A stretch of 64,000 bases of DNA from Cohaesibacter marisflavi (GCF_900115225.1 NZ_FOVR01000013.1:1-64000); one strand, 5' to 3'; shown: positions 9,464 to 20,472, counted from the first letter of the stretch. Program-made: numbers and translations. Notes: generated from the sequence alone by a model not told the origin.

Positions 9464-10378
9464 TTATACCTTCTCCACTTCTGGCTTGCCGAGCAGGCCG
9501 GACGGCATAAAGATCAGCACAATGGCAAGGATCGAGAAGGCTGCTACGTCTTTATACTCAACGGAGAAATAGCCGGACCAGAATGTCTCGATCAAGCCGA
9601 TCAGCAAGCCACCAAGCATGGCGCCTGGCAACGAGCCGATGCCTCCGAGCACCGCAGCAGTGAAGGCCTTCACCCCGGCAAGGAAGCCGATATAGAAGTC
9701 TATCACACCGTAATAGAGCAGGAACATGACGCCTGCGACAGAAGCCAGTGCCGCGCCCATGACAAAGGTCAGGGAAATGGTGCGGTCAACATTGACGCCG
9801 AGCAGGGAGGCCATCTTCTGGTCCTGTTCGCAAGCGCGCTGGGCGCGCCCAAGCGAGGTCTTGTTGATCAGAAGCGTGAAGCCTGCCATCAGCAAGACGG
9901 TCGTGACGATGATCAGGATCTGCATGTATGACAGCTGAACCAGAAAGCCGTCTTTTTCCATAATGGTGATGCCACCGGTGATTTGTGGTGGAAGTGGCTT
10001 GACGCGTGCGCCCTGAACGACCTGAACGAAGTTCTGCAACACGATGGACATGCCAATCGCCGTGATCAACGGAGCGAGGCGGAAGGATCCGCGCAAAGGA
10101 CGATATGCAAGGCGCTCGACGCCCCAGCCCCAAACCGATGTCATGAGCATGGAAATGATAAGGACGATCAGCAATGCTACCGGAAGAAAAGTGATCCCCA
10201 TAGCAGTAACCGCCAACAGTGTAATCAATGCAATGAATGCACCAACCATGAAGATGTCACCATGGGCAAAGTTGATCATGCCAATAATGCCATATACCAT
10301 GGTATAGCCGATGGCGATCAGGCCGTAAATCGACCCTAATGTGACGCCATTAATCAGCTGCTGAATAAAATATTCCAT
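9464..10378 (-). CDS. livH: Branched-chain amino acid ABC transporter permease LivH
   Basis: This is the first gene of the liv operon and encodes the partner permease of LivM. The 304-residue protein begins MEYFIQQLINGVTLGSIYG and contains the typical GYTMVYGIIGMINFAHGD and VKAFTAAVLGGIGSLPGA blocks. ATG 10378 is preferred over an in-frame TTG 18 bp upstream because it gives the standard N-terminus. A small inverted repeat (ATGAGA 10455-10460, TCTCAT 10466-10471) lies about 80 bp upstream and could be an operator. Confidence 0.95.
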   Translation of the reverse strand: MEYFIQQLINGVTLGSIYGLIAIGYTMVYGIIGMINFAHGDIFMVGAFIALITLLAVTAMGITFLPVALLIVLIISMLMTSVWGWGVERLAYRPLRGSFRLAPLITAIGMSIVLQNFVQVVQGARVKPLPPQITGGITIMEKDGFLVQLSYMQILIIVTTVLLMAGFTLLINKTSLGRAQRACEQDQKMASLLGVNVDRTISLTFVMGAALASVAGVMFLLYYGVIDFYIGFLAGVKAFTAAVLGGIGSLPGAMLGGLLIGLIETFWSGYFSVEYKDVAAFSILAIVLIFMPSGLLGKPEVEKV

Positions 10379-10851
10379 TTGACTCGCTGTTCCCAATTTC
10401 CCTGCGGCTTTGTTACCGCTTATTAGGTAGGAAGATGTTGTTGTTTGTTCTTATATGAGATTTCCTCTCATTAAATTTCTAGCAAGAACTCGGATTGGAT
10501 ACAATTGCCTCCTTCCAAAAATTGGTCAATATTGAGCGAAGGTCGACGAAATGATGAAATTATGATCAAAAATGCCCTTTTTGATTTAATTTTAAGCGCG
10601 AAAACTACGGTCTATGGGGTGAATGGTCGCACAATAATCGTTGGTTGTGGGATAATCTTGTCTTCTTGATTTGTTTTTGGGCAGTTTTCTGTAAAACCAT
10701 AGGAGTATGTCGTGTTTTTGGTTGAAAAATGAGCATGCACTTTTTTGTTTCTCAGTATGCATTATGTAGATGTGGGGACTAGGGCTCAAATACCTGTCAG
10801 TATTGACGAGGGCGCAGAAGACGGGTCGCATGGGCCGGTCAGGAGTTGGTT
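10379..10851. other. Divergent intergenic region livH / cueR
   Basis: This 473-bp AT-rich gap holds the promoters of livH (minus) and cueR (plus). A 6-bp inverted repeat with a 5-nt loop is seen at 10455-10471. No gene-like reading frame with a ribosome binding site, and no clear CueR-type dyad, is visible. Confidence 0.5.
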
Positions 10852-11241
10852 ATGAATATCAGTCAAGCAGCCGGAATCGCAGATCTGCCAGTCAAGACTT
10901 TGCGTTATTACGAGGATATCGGGCTGGTGGTTCCCGCGCGTCGGGAAAATGGCTATCGGGACTATGCGAATGAGGATCTTGCCCGCCTGCGCCTGATCGG
11001 GCGAGCGCGCAAATTGGGGTTCAGTATAGAGGAATGCCGAAATCTGCTCGCGCTTCAGGCTGACAAGAGCAGAGCGAGCGCTGACGTGAAGCGCATTGCT
11101 CAGGCTCACTTAAGAGAAATTGATGAAAAGATCGAGGAATTGCAGGCGCTGCGATCAGATCTTGCGCCGCTGGTTGCTGCTTGCAAGGGCGATGATAGCG
11201 CAGAATGCGCAATCCTGAAGGATCTTGAGCAACCACATTGA
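10852..11241 (+). CDS. cueR: Cu(I)-responsive MerR-family regulator (CueR-like)
   Basis: This 129-residue MerR-family activator begins with the winged helix (MNISQAAGIADLPVKTLRYY). It has the long dimerisation helix and then the metal loop C111-KGDDSAE-C119, the Cys-x7-Cys arrangement of CueR Cu(I) sensors (CueR of E. coli has C112 and C120). The SADVK segment around Ser76 also matches CueR. The ATG at 10852 has a good AGGAG at 10841-10845. No copper ATPase or oxidase lies next to it, so it must act on distant targets. It is opposite in direction to radC. Confidence 0.88.
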   Translation: MNISQAAGIADLPVKTLRYYEDIGLVVPARRENGYRDYANEDLARLRLIGRARKLGFSIEECRNLLALQADKSRASADVKRIAQAHLREIDEKIEELQALRSDLAPLVAACKGDDSAECAILKDLEQPH

Positions 11242-11299
11242 GTGGTTTTTAAAGGTTCTGTGTTCCAAATGGGAAAGAGGGAAGTGTAGCGCCGCTGAC

Positions 11300-12001
11300 T
11301 TAAATCAGTCCCAGGCCCTTGAAGCTTGTATGACCATTGCGTGCAACGATGATGTGGTCATGCAAGGTGATACTGAGACGCTCGCAGGCGTCAGAGACCT
11401 GTTGGGTCATGTCGATGTCAGCCCGCGACGGGGTCGGGTCGCCACTGGGATGGTTGTGGACCATGATGATGGCAGTGGCAGACAGCTCCAACGCCCGCTT
11501 GACGACTTCTCGCGTATAGACGGGGGTGTGATCAACGGTGCCGGTTTGCTGTACTTCATCGGTGATAAGAGCGTTCTTCTTATCCAGAAACAGAATGCGG
11601 AACTGCTCTATATCGTTGAAGGCCATCGAGGTGCGGCAATAGTCGATCACCGAGTTCCAGGATGAGAGGACCGGACGATCCTTGACGCGATCCTCTGCAA
11701 ATTTGGCGGCCGCAGCATGGATGAGCTTTAACTCGGTCACGACGGCCTGCTTGACGCCGGGGAATTCCATCAAGAGATGATCTGGAGCTGCGATGACCTC
11801 GGCAAAAGAGCCAAAACGGGCAAGTAGATCCTTCGCGAGCGGCTTTGTATCCCTGCGGGGAATGGCGCGAAAGAGAATCAATTCAAGCAGCTCGTAATCA
11901 TGCAGAGCATCAGGGCCGGATTCGCGGAATTTCTGCCGCAACCGTTCCCTGTGTCCCACATAATGGGGCTTGCCTGCCGTTGCTTCTTTCAGCTCACCCA
12001 T
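11300..12001 (-). CDS. radC: RadC-family JAB/JAMM-domain protein
   Basis: This 233-residue RadC protein has an N-terminal helix-hairpin-helix-like region (residues 15-100) and a C-terminal MPN/JAMM domain with [11 protein letters not shown] followed by D, the metal-binding H-x-H-x10-D pattern. The family was named for DNA repair, but the E. coli role was withdrawn and the biochemical activity is not settled. It follows map by 13 bp on the same strand, a gene order common in alphaproteobacteria. Confidence 0.93.
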   Translation of the reverse strand: MGELKEATAGKPHYVGHRERLRQKFRESGPDALHDYELLELILFRAIPRRDTKPLAKDLLARFGSFAEVIAAPDHLLMEFPGVKQAVVTELKLIHAAAAKFAEDRVKDRPVLSSWNSVIDYCRTSMAFNDIEQFRILFLDKKNALITDEVQQTGTVDHTPVYTREVVKRALELSATAIIMVHNHPSGDPTPSRADIDMTQQVSDACERLSITLHDHIIVARNGHTSFKGLGLI

Positions 12002-12014
12002 TGATTGCCCCTCG

Positions 12015-12845
12015 TCAGGCTACGTTATAGGGGGGCTTGTCCAGCCCTTCTGGCGACAGGGTGAAAATCTCACAGCCTGTTTCCGTGATGCCAAGGGAAT
12101 GTTCGAACTGGGCTGACAGGCTTTTGTCACGCGTGACCGCCGTCCAGCCATCCTTGAGCACCTTGACGTGCGGTTTGCCCAGATTGATCATCGGCTCGAT
12201 GGTGAAGATCATGCCCGGCTTCAGTTCGATGCCTTCACCCCAGTTGCCATAATGAAGGATATTGGGCGCGTCATGGAAGAGGCGTCCGACCCCATGGCCA
12301 CAGAAGTCGCGCACAACGCCGCAGCGTTCCCCTTCGGCATATTCCTGAATGGCAGCGCCGATGTCGCCAGTGGTCTTGCCAGGCTTGGCCTGCTCTATGC
12401 CGATCATGAGGGCATTATAGGTGACTTCGATCAGACGTTCCGGTGCGCGCTTGATCTCTCCCACCGGATACATGCGCGAGCTGTCGCCATACCAACCATC
12501 CAGAATGTAGGTGACGTCGACATTGACGATGTCGCCTTCCTTGAGTGGTTTTTCATTGGGAATGCCATGGCAAACCACATGGTTGATGGATGTGCAGGTG
12601 TAGTTTCTATAGCCGCGATAATTCAGCGTGGCGGGAAGGGCGTTGTTTTCTTCCCCGAAGTCCCGGATAAAATCGTCGATCACCTTGGTTGGAACACCCG
12701 GCTTGACGAGTTTTGCGACACCATCCAGAGCCCGTGCTGCCAGTTGCCCGGCGCGACGCATACCTTCGAAATCCTCTTGGCTGTAAAGGCGGATATCTCC
12801 GGTGTTGCGCAAAGGGGCGCTATTGGCATCAATGTAATTTACCAT
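12015..12845 (-). CDS. map: Type I methionine aminopeptidase
   Basis: MetAP removes the initiator methionine from nascent proteins. The 276-residue protein carries the dinuclear metal site: Asp in [15 protein letters not shown], His in FCGHGVG, Glu in FTIEPM and Glu in QFEHS. The [12 protein letters not shown] segment holds the conserved substrate-side histidine. ATG 12845 is chosen; an in-frame TTG 75 bp upstream would add an unlikely leader. It is probably co-transcribed with radC. Confidence 0.96.
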   Translation of the reverse strand: MVNYIDANSAPLRNTGDIRLYSQEDFEGMRRAGQLAARALDGVAKLVKPGVPTKVIDDFIRDFGEENNALPATLNYRGYRNYTCTSINHVVCHGIPNEKPLKEGDIVNVDVTYILDGWYGDSSRMYPVGEIKRAPERLIEVTYNALMIGIEQAKPGKTTGDIGAAIQEYAEGERCGVVRDFCGHGVGRLFHDAPNILHYGNWGEGIELKPGMIFTIEPMINLGKPHVKVLKDGWTAVTRDKSLSAQFEHSLGITETGCEIFTLSPEGLDKPPYNVA

Positions 12846-12981
12846 CTCAGGTCTTTCCGAAATCAGTTGTTTCTCTATGGATATCCCCCCATGAGCAATT
12901 GTGCAAACCGGAATCAACAATTTTTGGAGGGATTGGTCACTTGTCGCGTCCTAGCGATGTGGCCAGCGCACGCTGGAGCTC

Positions 12982-13701
12982 TTAATTCGTTGCCTGCACC
13001 TCTTTAGCAAAGGGGATGGAGTGGGTCAGATTGATCTCTTGGTGTGAAATGTCACACTGATAGACGATGGCTTCCACGCCCGCGCCCGTTGCCTCTTGGA
13101 AGGCTTCCGCATAGGCCGGATCGATGTCGCTTGCCAGAGCGAAGCGATTAGCGTCCGTTCTCTGGACCAAATAGAGCATCACGGCGCGATGCCCCTGTTC
13201 GACCATGTCGGCCAATTCGCTCAGATGCTTGGCACCGCGCTTGGTCACCGAATCGGGAAATTCCGCCAACCCCTGTTCGCGCAACAGATGCACATTCTTG
13301 ACCTCGACATAGCAATCGGGTTTGCCCTCATCCTGCAACAAAATATCGATGCGGCTGTTCTTGCCATATTTCACCTCGCGCCTCAGGGTTTCGTAGCCAG
13401 TAAGCTCTGCGACATGTCTTGCCCGAATTGCCTCTTCGACGATGCGGTTGGGATGGCTGGTATTGATGCCGATCATGGCATCATCCAATTCGCTGAGTTC
13501 CCAGCTATAGGCCAGCTTGCGCTTGGGATTGTCGGATTTTGACAGCCAGACGCGGGTGCCGGGGTCTTTGAGGCCCAGCATGGAGCCGGGGTTGGCGCAA
13601 TGGGCTGTTATGATTGTTCCATCGTCCAGCTCGATATCGGCAAGAAAGCGCTTGTAGCGCTGGATGAGTCGGCCCGGAATGAGTGGCTTTTCAAATTTCA
13701 T
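12982..13701 (-). CDS. sfsA: Sugar fermentation stimulation protein homologue SfsA
   Basis: This 239-residue SfsA-family protein has an N-terminal OB-like part (RYKRFLADIELDDGTIITAH, HCANPGSM) and a C-terminal nuclease-like core with DILL and CYVEVKNVHL (D-x-ExK-like). It is a predicted DNA-binding/nuclease-fold protein; the physiological role is not established. ATG 13701 gives MKFEKPLIPG; a longer frame adds ten polar residues. It is divergent from the CinA-like gene, sharing a 205-bp promoter region. Confidence 0.94.
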   Translation of the reverse strand: MKFEKPLIPGRLIQRYKRFLADIELDDGTIITAHCANPGSMLGLKDPGTRVWLSKSDNPKRKLAYSWELSELDDAMIGINTSHPNRIVEEAIRARHVAELTGYETLRREVKYGKNSRIDILLQDEGKPDCYVEVKNVHLLREQGLAEFPDSVTKRGAKHLSELADMVEQGHRAVMLYLVQRTDANRFALASDIDPAYAEAFQEATGAGVEAIVYQCDISHQEINLTHSIPFAKEVQATN

Positions 13702-13906
13702 GTTATGGCTTTGCTTTTGGCTTTCGGTCACTATCAGTTCGCACTATAAGCATGCATGGCGTTTTTGCTATCTTGCTGTGTGCAGAGAGAGTGGCAAAAT
13801 TGCGCCTCTTGAATGGAAAAGCTCCAAAGGGGCCTTCGGGTGGTCCATTTTCTCATTGGGAGTGGTTCGGTTCGAGATTGAACGCAATAATGAAAGAGAT
13901 AGAGCA

Positions 13907-14665
13907 ATGACTAAAGAGTTGATCACGGCAGCCGTTCTGATAATCGGTGACGAAATCCTTTCCGGCCGCACCAAGGACAAGAATATCGGATTCATTGCGG
14001 ACTATCTCACCCAGTTGGGCATCGATCTCAAGGAAGTGCGTGTCGTGGCCGACGATCAGGATGCGATCGTCGAAGCGGTCAACGCCTTGCGGGCCCGCTG
14101 GACCTATGTGTTCACCAGCGGCGGCATCGGGCCGACCCATGACGATATCACCGCAGATGCCATGGCGGCGGCCTTCGGCGTGGGCATTGATCATGATCCG
14201 CGCGCCATGGCTATACTGGAAGCGCATTATGCAAAATCGCCAAATATGGAATTCAACGAAGCGCGCAAGCGGATGGCGCGCATTCCCTTTGGTGCAGATC
14301 TGATTGAAAACAGAGTTTCCAGCGCGCCGGGATTTCGGCTGGAAAATGTGCATGTCATGGCCGGGGTACCCTCTGTCATGCAAGCCATGATGGATGCAAT
14401 CGCCCCAACGCTGAAGACCAATGCGCAAGTGCTGAGCGAGACCATTGATAGCGGCCTGGGAGAAGGCCTTGTTGCCGGTCCTCTGGCGGATCTGGCAAAG
14501 GATCACCCCAACGTTGTGATCGGGTCTTACCCCTATATGCGCGAAGATCTGTTCGCAACGAACATCGTTATGCGCTCTCGCTCGCGGGAAGATCTGGACA
14601 ACGCGGTCAAGGCAGTGCATGACATGCTTCAAACATTAAAAGGGCAGAAACAGACGCAGGTCTAA
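13907..14665 (+). CDS. CinA-like competence/damage-inducible protein A (molybdopterin-binding fold)
   Basis: This 252-residue protein consists of a MoCF/MogA-type domain: LIIGDEILSGRTKDKN, TSGGIGPTHDDIT and GVPSVM. It lacks the C-terminal nicotinamide-nucleotide amidase half of full CinA, so it is the short form common in alphaproteobacteria. Short CinA proteins are annotated as ADP-ribose or CoA pyrophosphatases, but that activity cannot be read here. ATG 13907 is chosen because it directly precedes the conserved domain. It is followed by gpt after 60 bp. Confidence 0.9.
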   Translation: MTKELITAAVLIIGDEILSGRTKDKNIGFIADYLTQLGIDLKEVRVVADDQDAIVEAVNALRARWTYVFTSGGIGPTHDDITADAMAAAFGVGIDHDPRAMAILEAHYAKSPNMEFNEARKRMARIPFGADLIENRVSSAPGFRLENVHVMAGVPSVMQAMMDAIAPTLKTNAQVLSETIDSGLGEGLVAGPLADLAKDHPNVVIGSYPYMREDLFATNIVMRSRSREDLDNAVKAVHDMLQTLKGQKQTQV

Positions 14666-14725
14666 CGTTGCCCGACCTCAATGAGTTGAAACGCACTCGT
14701 AAAGGAAAGAAAAAGGAACACCACC

Positions 14726-15220
14726 ATGTCCGAACCATCCTCCAACGCTTTCCCGGTGTATTGGGAACAATTCCATCGGGACTGCCGTGCGCTGGCTTGG
14801 CGTCTGAAAGGCGTTTCCGAATGGAAGGCGATTGTTTGCATAACACGTGGCGGTCTTGTGCCTGCGGCCATCATTGCCCGTGAGCTGGAAGTTCGGATGA
14901 TCGATACCGTCTGCGTCGCCTCCTACCATGATTATGAAAATCAGGGTGAGATGCAGGTTCTCAAGCCGATTGATGCGTCTGTCATCGATGTGGAAGGGGG
15001 AGAAGGCGAGGGTGTCCTGATTATCGACGATCTGGTCGACACCGGCAAAACCGCCAAAGTGGTGCGGGCCATGCTGCCGAAGGCCCATTTCGCAACGGTC
15101 TATGCCAAGCCGAAGGGGCGTCCGCTGGTGGATACCTTTGTTACCGAGGTTTCGCAGGATACGTGGATTTATTTCCCTTGGGATATGGGCCTGCAATTCC
15201 AGGCGCCAATCGCGAAATAG
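14726..15220 (+). CDS. gpt: Xanthine-guanine phosphoribosyltransferase
   Basis: Gpt salvages guanine and xanthine by attaching phosphoribose from PRPP. The 164-residue protein has the PRPP-binding motif [14 protein letters not shown] (residues 97-110), a substrate loop ITRGGLVPA, and a C-terminal base-binding YFPWDM segment as in enteric Gpt. It is followed by a clear terminator. Confidence 0.94.
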   Translation: MSEPSSNAFPVYWEQFHRDCRALAWRLKGVSEWKAIVCITRGGLVPAAIIARELEVRMIDTVCVASYHDYENQGEMQVLKPIDASVIDVEGGEGEGVLIIDDLVDTGKTAKVVRAMLPKAHFATVYAKPKGRPLVDTFVTEVSQDTWIYFPWDMGLQFQAPIAK

Positions 15221-15282
15221 GCTTTGAATGGCTTTTGCTCTGGCCTCGGTGTGGCCTGAGTGTTGTGAACTCCTATGCTTTT

Positions 15283-15310
15283 AAGCAGCCCCTTATAGGG
15301 CTGCTTTTTT
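15283..15310 (+). terminator. Rho-independent terminator after gpt
   Basis: A perfect 9-bp stem AAGCAGCCC (15283-15291) / GGGCTGCTT (15298-15306) with a 6-nt loop is followed by a T run. It lies 63 bp past the gpt stop codon. Confidence 0.92.
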
Positions 15311-15432
15311 GTTGCGGCGATGCCTGCGCTGTGGCGATGTATCTCGCCTTGGATCTATGGCTTGTGGATTGCATAAAAGCCATTGCTTGCAATTGGCGGA
15401 GATGCACATTAGCAATGAGCGGACCAACCTTC

Positions 15433-15518
15433 GCGGGCGTGATGGAATTGGTAGACATACAGGACTTAAAATCCTGAGGCCCTAGGCCGTGCGGGTTCGA
15501 TTCCCGCCGCCCGTACCA
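15433..15518 (+). tRNA. tRNA-Leu (anticodon UAA)
   Basis: The 86-nt sequence folds as a class II tRNA. The acceptor stem GCGGGCG (15433-15439) pairs with CGCCCGT (15508-15514, one G-U). The anticodon stem CAGGA/TCCTG encloses loop CTTAAAA with anticodon TAA. A long variable arm follows, and the T arm is GCGGG-TTCGATT-CCCGC (15491-15507). The CCA end (15516-15518) is encoded. The AT-richer polysaccharide block begins about 170 bp downstream, a position often used by integrating elements, but no integrase or attachment repeat was found. Confidence 0.97.
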
Positions 15519-15685
15519 AAATTTCCATTTCCTTCATGCGATGTATGTGTTTTCCTGACGATCAAAAAGGAAGCCATGCCATATTCTGGGTGTATAGAAA
15601 GAGGTGGGGCTTCCAAGCTGACTAGAAAGAGAGCTGGTCTTTTGGTGTTGAAGCTTCTTGTTGGCAACGAGAGTTGGATTCGGTC

Positions 15686-17101
15686 ATGGTTTTAAAGTCA
15701 TATATTTCATCATTTATTGTTTCCTGTCTTTTCTTGATGCTATCAAACACAGGATTTGCAGCGTCTCCCGGTAGCTGCTCTGTTGGCCCCCAAGTCATGC
15801 GGGATGGCGAAAGCGCGATTTTCTTCAAGGTGCCTAGCTTGCATGAAGGTGGTTCTTGCTCTCAATATGCGTTGGAACGCACATGCCGAAATGGGCGTAT
15901 GTCTCCGGGGCGAGAATATCGCTATGGAAGCTGTACTGTTCTTGAGCGTTTCACTGGTGTCAATCTCAATGAATTTCCCAGACAAATGGAAAATCGTGCC
16001 ACGAAGCGATTTGATGCCCCTCTCTTCCGTCGCGCTGGGGTGGAAACCTATCGAGGGACGATGGAGGTGCTTAGATATCGTAAGCTCTTTCTTTCAGGCG
16101 AGATGAAGCCGAGGCAGAGGATAGAGAATAAGTGGGCATCCTTTATTGCGGCATCCAGAGAACATGGGAAAAGAGCCATTCTGAGCCTTGAGTGGAGTTT
16201 TAAGCACGCCGATATGGCTCCTCCTTTGCCCGGATCTCAAGAAGAAAGGGATCTGTTTGCGTTTCTTGATACCCATGTTCTTGATATTCTTGCTCCATCA
16301 GCGAGCATTATTACAAGTGGCAATGAACCTTTTGTCGATACCAAAAAAGAAGACTGGCGGTTTAATCCACGCTATGGCGGGATACCCATGGTCGAGTTTT
16401 ACAAAAGGGTCACCCAACATGTTCACGCCTATCTGGTTCGCAAAGGATTGCGAGATCAGGTGGCGCTGTATATGGGATCATTTACGCAGCTTTATTCTCG
16501 TAAAATGCAGGATCAGTCTGCCACGCGTGCTTTGTTCGCTTATGCCGATGCCGCCCCTTTTGTGGATGGGGTGGACTTGCATACGCATGTAACGCGGCTT
16601 GAGCAAATTGAAAGTGCTTTGGCATATGCGCGCTACCAAACGGCAAAACCCATTATCGTGACCGAATATACCTATGTTTGGAAAAAGAGACGGGCGATTG
16701 AAAGCGATGATCGACTGGGTGCGGCTTTTGCTGGGCGTTGGGGCTATGATCCATTTTTGCCGATCCACGACTATCTGGTCTGCTATGTATTTCAGCGCGG
16801 GAATGGCTGCCAGTTTGACACCAAGATTTCCAAAGCAGAATGGGATGATTTCTTGGCATCACGCCCCTGGTTCATTGACCATTTCTTGCTTAAGGCTGAC
16901 GATATTTTCCGAAAGTATGACGTACATGGAGCGACTTATGGTTTTATGCAGAGGCGGCCTAGAACACGTCAATTACAGAGAAATAAAGCTCCCTGGTATC
17001 TCGGTTTCCTCTTTTCACCAGCTTCTCTGGGATATGAACGTGATGGTTTTCCGCTACCGAACTATCAGGTGCTGGATGATTTTATAAGTTTGCAGCGTTG
17101 A
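15686..17101 (+). CDS. Secreted glycoside hydrolase-like protein (clan GH-A-like barrel)
   Basis: This 471-residue exported protein has a signal peptide (residues 1-26, ending GFAAS) and a short Cys-rich N-terminal module (Cys31, 58, 67, 83). A putative TIM barrel runs from about residue 88 to the C-terminus. SGNEPF (Asn213-Glu214) resembles the Asn-Glu acid/base pair of clan GH-A, and VTEYTYVW (Glu327) resembles the nucleophile on strand 7. FVDGVDLHTH is barrel-like too. I cannot assign a CAZy family. ATG 15686 is used; a TTG lies four codons upstream. It heads the galactofuranose/sulfotransferase block, so a role in trimming or remodelling that glycan is inferred. Confidence 0.65.
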   Translation: MVLKSYISSFIVSCLFLMLSNTGFAASPGSCSVGPQVMRDGESAIFFKVPSLHEGGSCSQYALERTCRNGRMSPGREYRYGSCTVLERFTGVNLNEFPRQMENRATKRFDAPLFRRAGVETYRGTMEVLRYRKLFLSGEMKPRQRIENKWASFIAASREHGKRAILSLEWSFKHADMAPPLPGSQEERDLFAFLDTHVLDILAPSASIITSGNEPFVDTKKEDWRFNPRYGGIPMVEFYKRVTQHVHAYLVRKGLRDQVALYMGSFTQLYSRKMQDQSATRALFAYADAAPFVDGVDLHTHVTRLEQIESALAYARYQTAKPIIVTEYTYVWKKRRAIESDDRLGAAFAGRWGYDPFLPIHDYLVCYVFQRGNGCQFDTKISKAEWDDFLASRPWFIDHFLLKADDIFRKYDVHGATYGFMQRRPRTRQLQRNKAPWYLGFLFSPASLGYERDGFPLPNYQVLDDFISLQR

Positions 17102-17304
17102 CCATAGTTTGGGCACAAATTGGCTTTTACAACTCGTTTGCATGCGTCGGTTGCATTTGTCTTCAAGAAAATGGCGGATCAATCGGTTTTGCAGCTTCAA
17201 CGATGTACTAATCAAAAACACGGTGATCCAAAGCTTGCATTTCGGGACTAAAATTTGTAGCAGTTTGCGCAATGGTTTTTGATAATTTTGATAAATTTTT
17301 TTGA

Positions 17305-18441
<1,137 letters not shown>

Positions 18442-18478
18442 AGCTGTTTGTCCAGCTATCGCCTAAATAATATATTGT

Positions 18479-20350
18479 ATGTCGGTCATGACAAGGAGCA
18501 TGCCGTCATTTCTGGAGCATATTGAATCAATGGATACTTCACCAGAGACTTCCAAGGCACCATCCGGTTCGGAAACTGGCTCAACCGAGTTTGTTGCGCA
18601 ACAATTGTTGGCACCAGATCCCAAGATCAACTCCGAAGTCGATCTGTTTTATCATATCGATGGTCAGGCCGGATACGATACCGAATTGGGAACTTATTAT
18701 TGTTTCAAAGAGAGTTCCCTGCTCTTTGACGGTTTCTTCAATGCCTTTCCTCTGCATTGCTATGATTTGGGTCCTGATCACAAACTGAAGATCCGGATCA
18801 AGATCAAGGGTGAAGGCATCTTGCGCATGTATATGGCCAAGAATGAAGCCAGCTGGGAACAATTGATCCATACCCTCTTTGACTATGATGAACTCGAAAC
18901 AGTTGAGTTTGATCTTCCCCTTCTGGATGGCGCAGGCATCCTCTTCTTGCAAGTCTATGCCAAAACCGAAGTTACGGTTGTTTCTGCAGACTATATCATC
19001 GAAGGGCCAGTTTTGAATGACGCGACAATTACGGGCGTCATTACCACCTTCAAACGCGACGACGCCGTTCAGAGTACTTCGGACAGGCTGGGTGCCTATT
19101 TTCAGGAAAATGAAGATATCGCAGACCTGTTCCAGCTATTGGTGATTGATAACGGCGGCGATACAGACGAAATCAGCTTCTCCCGCGGTCGTGTTATCAA
19201 AAACAAGAATTATGGTGGTGCAGGTGGCTTTTCTCGTGGGCTTCTGGAAACGATGGAAGGAGATCTGTCGAGCCATGTCCTGTTCATGGATGATGATGCC
19301 ACCATTTTCCCTGAAAGCCTGAGGCGGACATTGGCTGCTCTGCGCTATTGTAATGATCCGAAACGCGCGATCAGTGGTTCCATGATCACCGAAAAAAACA
19401 AATGGATGATGTGGGAGAACTCCGCTCTCTTTAACAAGCGCTGTATTCCGCTGCATTGTGGCGTTGATCTGAGGAAATTTGAAAAGGTTCTGTTCTGTGC
19501 GTTTGACAGCCAGCGCCATCAGAATAATCGCTACGGTGGCTGGTGGTATTTCTGTTTTCCTGTTGCAGAAGTCAAGAACTGGACTTTCCCTTTCTTTGTT
19601 CGCGGGGATGACATTTATTTTTCATTGGCGAATGATTTCCATATCACCACAATTCCAGGTGTGGTTTCCATGCAGGAAGATTTCTCTGCCAAGCAATCCC
19701 CACAGACGATCTATCTGGATATGAGGAACCATCTCGTTCAGCATCTGACATTCCCTATGCTGCGTCACTCTTTCTGGAGTGATTTTTCGATGCTCTGGCG
19801 CTTCTTTGATCGCTACAACGCTTCCTACCATTATGATTCAGCAGAAGCCATCAATGTCGCCATCGAGGATGTGCTAAAGGGGCCAGACTTCTGGACCAAT
19901 GACATGGACATGTCTGAGAAACGAGCCCAGATCAAGGCATTGACCAAAAACGAAGCTATCTCAAGAGATGTCGATGTTGGCAAAATCCAGTTGATCAAAA
20001 ATGGTGTTGGCCGTTTCAGGAAAGCGCATATTCTGCGCAAGCTCACTTTGTGTGGTCATATTCTCCCTTCCTTCTTCTTCTTTGAAAATGGACGGAGGAT
20101 GCCGATTTCGCAGCGTGCGGTGCCTTCAGAAACCTTTTTGCGGTCCGTTGTTGCAACTATGGATAGTTCTGATAAATCAGGGTATGTCTGTAAGATCGAC
20201 CGGTCCCGCTATTTCAGAAACCTCAAGCGCTTCATCAAGAATGTGCGCGCCTATGCCAAAGCACGCAACAAGCTGATTGCGGACTATGAGCGCATGAAAG
20301 ACAAGGATCTGAACAAGGGGTTCTGGCAGAAAGTGCTTCTGGAAGACTAG
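18479..20350 (+). CDS. GlfT2-like galactofuranosyltransferase (GT2)
   Basis: This 623-residue protein shares the layout of mycobacterial GlfT2: an N-terminal beta-rich domain (about residues 50-180), a GT-A domain starting ITGVITTFKRDD, and a helical C-terminus. The metal/nucleotide motif is FMDDDATIF (Asp271-273). GGWWYFCFP (353-361) and VRGDDIYFSL (Asp377-378) match the acceptor and catalytic-base segments. Where GlfT2 has a metal-binding His after the WDD motif, this protein reads VVSMQEDF, so that His appears replaced. It probably transfers galactofuranose from UDP-Galf. The first ATG is used; ATG 18500 has a closer AAGGAG. No membrane segment is seen. Confidence 0.85.
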   Translation: MSVMTRSMPSFLEHIESMDTSPETSKAPSGSETGSTEFVAQQLLAPDPKINSEVDLFYHIDGQAGYDTELGTYYCFKESSLLFDGFFNAFPLHCYDLGPDHKLKIRIKIKGEGILRMYMAKNEASWEQLIHTLFDYDELETVEFDLPLLDGAGILFLQVYAKTEVTVVSADYIIEGPVLNDATITGVITTFKRDDAVQSTSDRLGAYFQENEDIADLFQLLVIDNGGDTDEISFSRGRVIKNKNYGGAGGFSRGLLETMEGDLSSHVLFMDDDATIFPESLRRTLAALRYCNDPKRAISGSMITEKNKWMMWENSALFNKRCIPLHCGVDLRKFEKVLFCAFDSQRHQNNRYGGWWYFCFPVAEVKNWTFPFFVRGDDIYFSLANDFHITTIPGVVSMQEDFSAKQSPQTIYLDMRNHLVQHLTFPMLRHSFWSDFSMLWRFFDRYNASYHYDSAEAINVAIEDVLKGPDFWTNDMDMSEKRAQIKALTKNEAISRDVDVGKIQLIKNGVGRFRKAHILRKLTLCGHILPSFFFFENGRRMPISQRAVPSETFLRSVVATMDSSDKSGYVCKIDRSRYFRNLKRFIKNVRAYAKARNKLIADYERMKDKDLNKGFWQKVLLED

Positions 20351-20472
20351 GTTTTTGTGTGATGTATTTCGCTCACGACATTGATGATCTCAAGGTTCAA
20401 AAGTGTTTGTGACTATATCGCTCGGTTTTCGCTCTTGGCTATTTGCCGGACTGCTATTGCTGGTGACGCATA

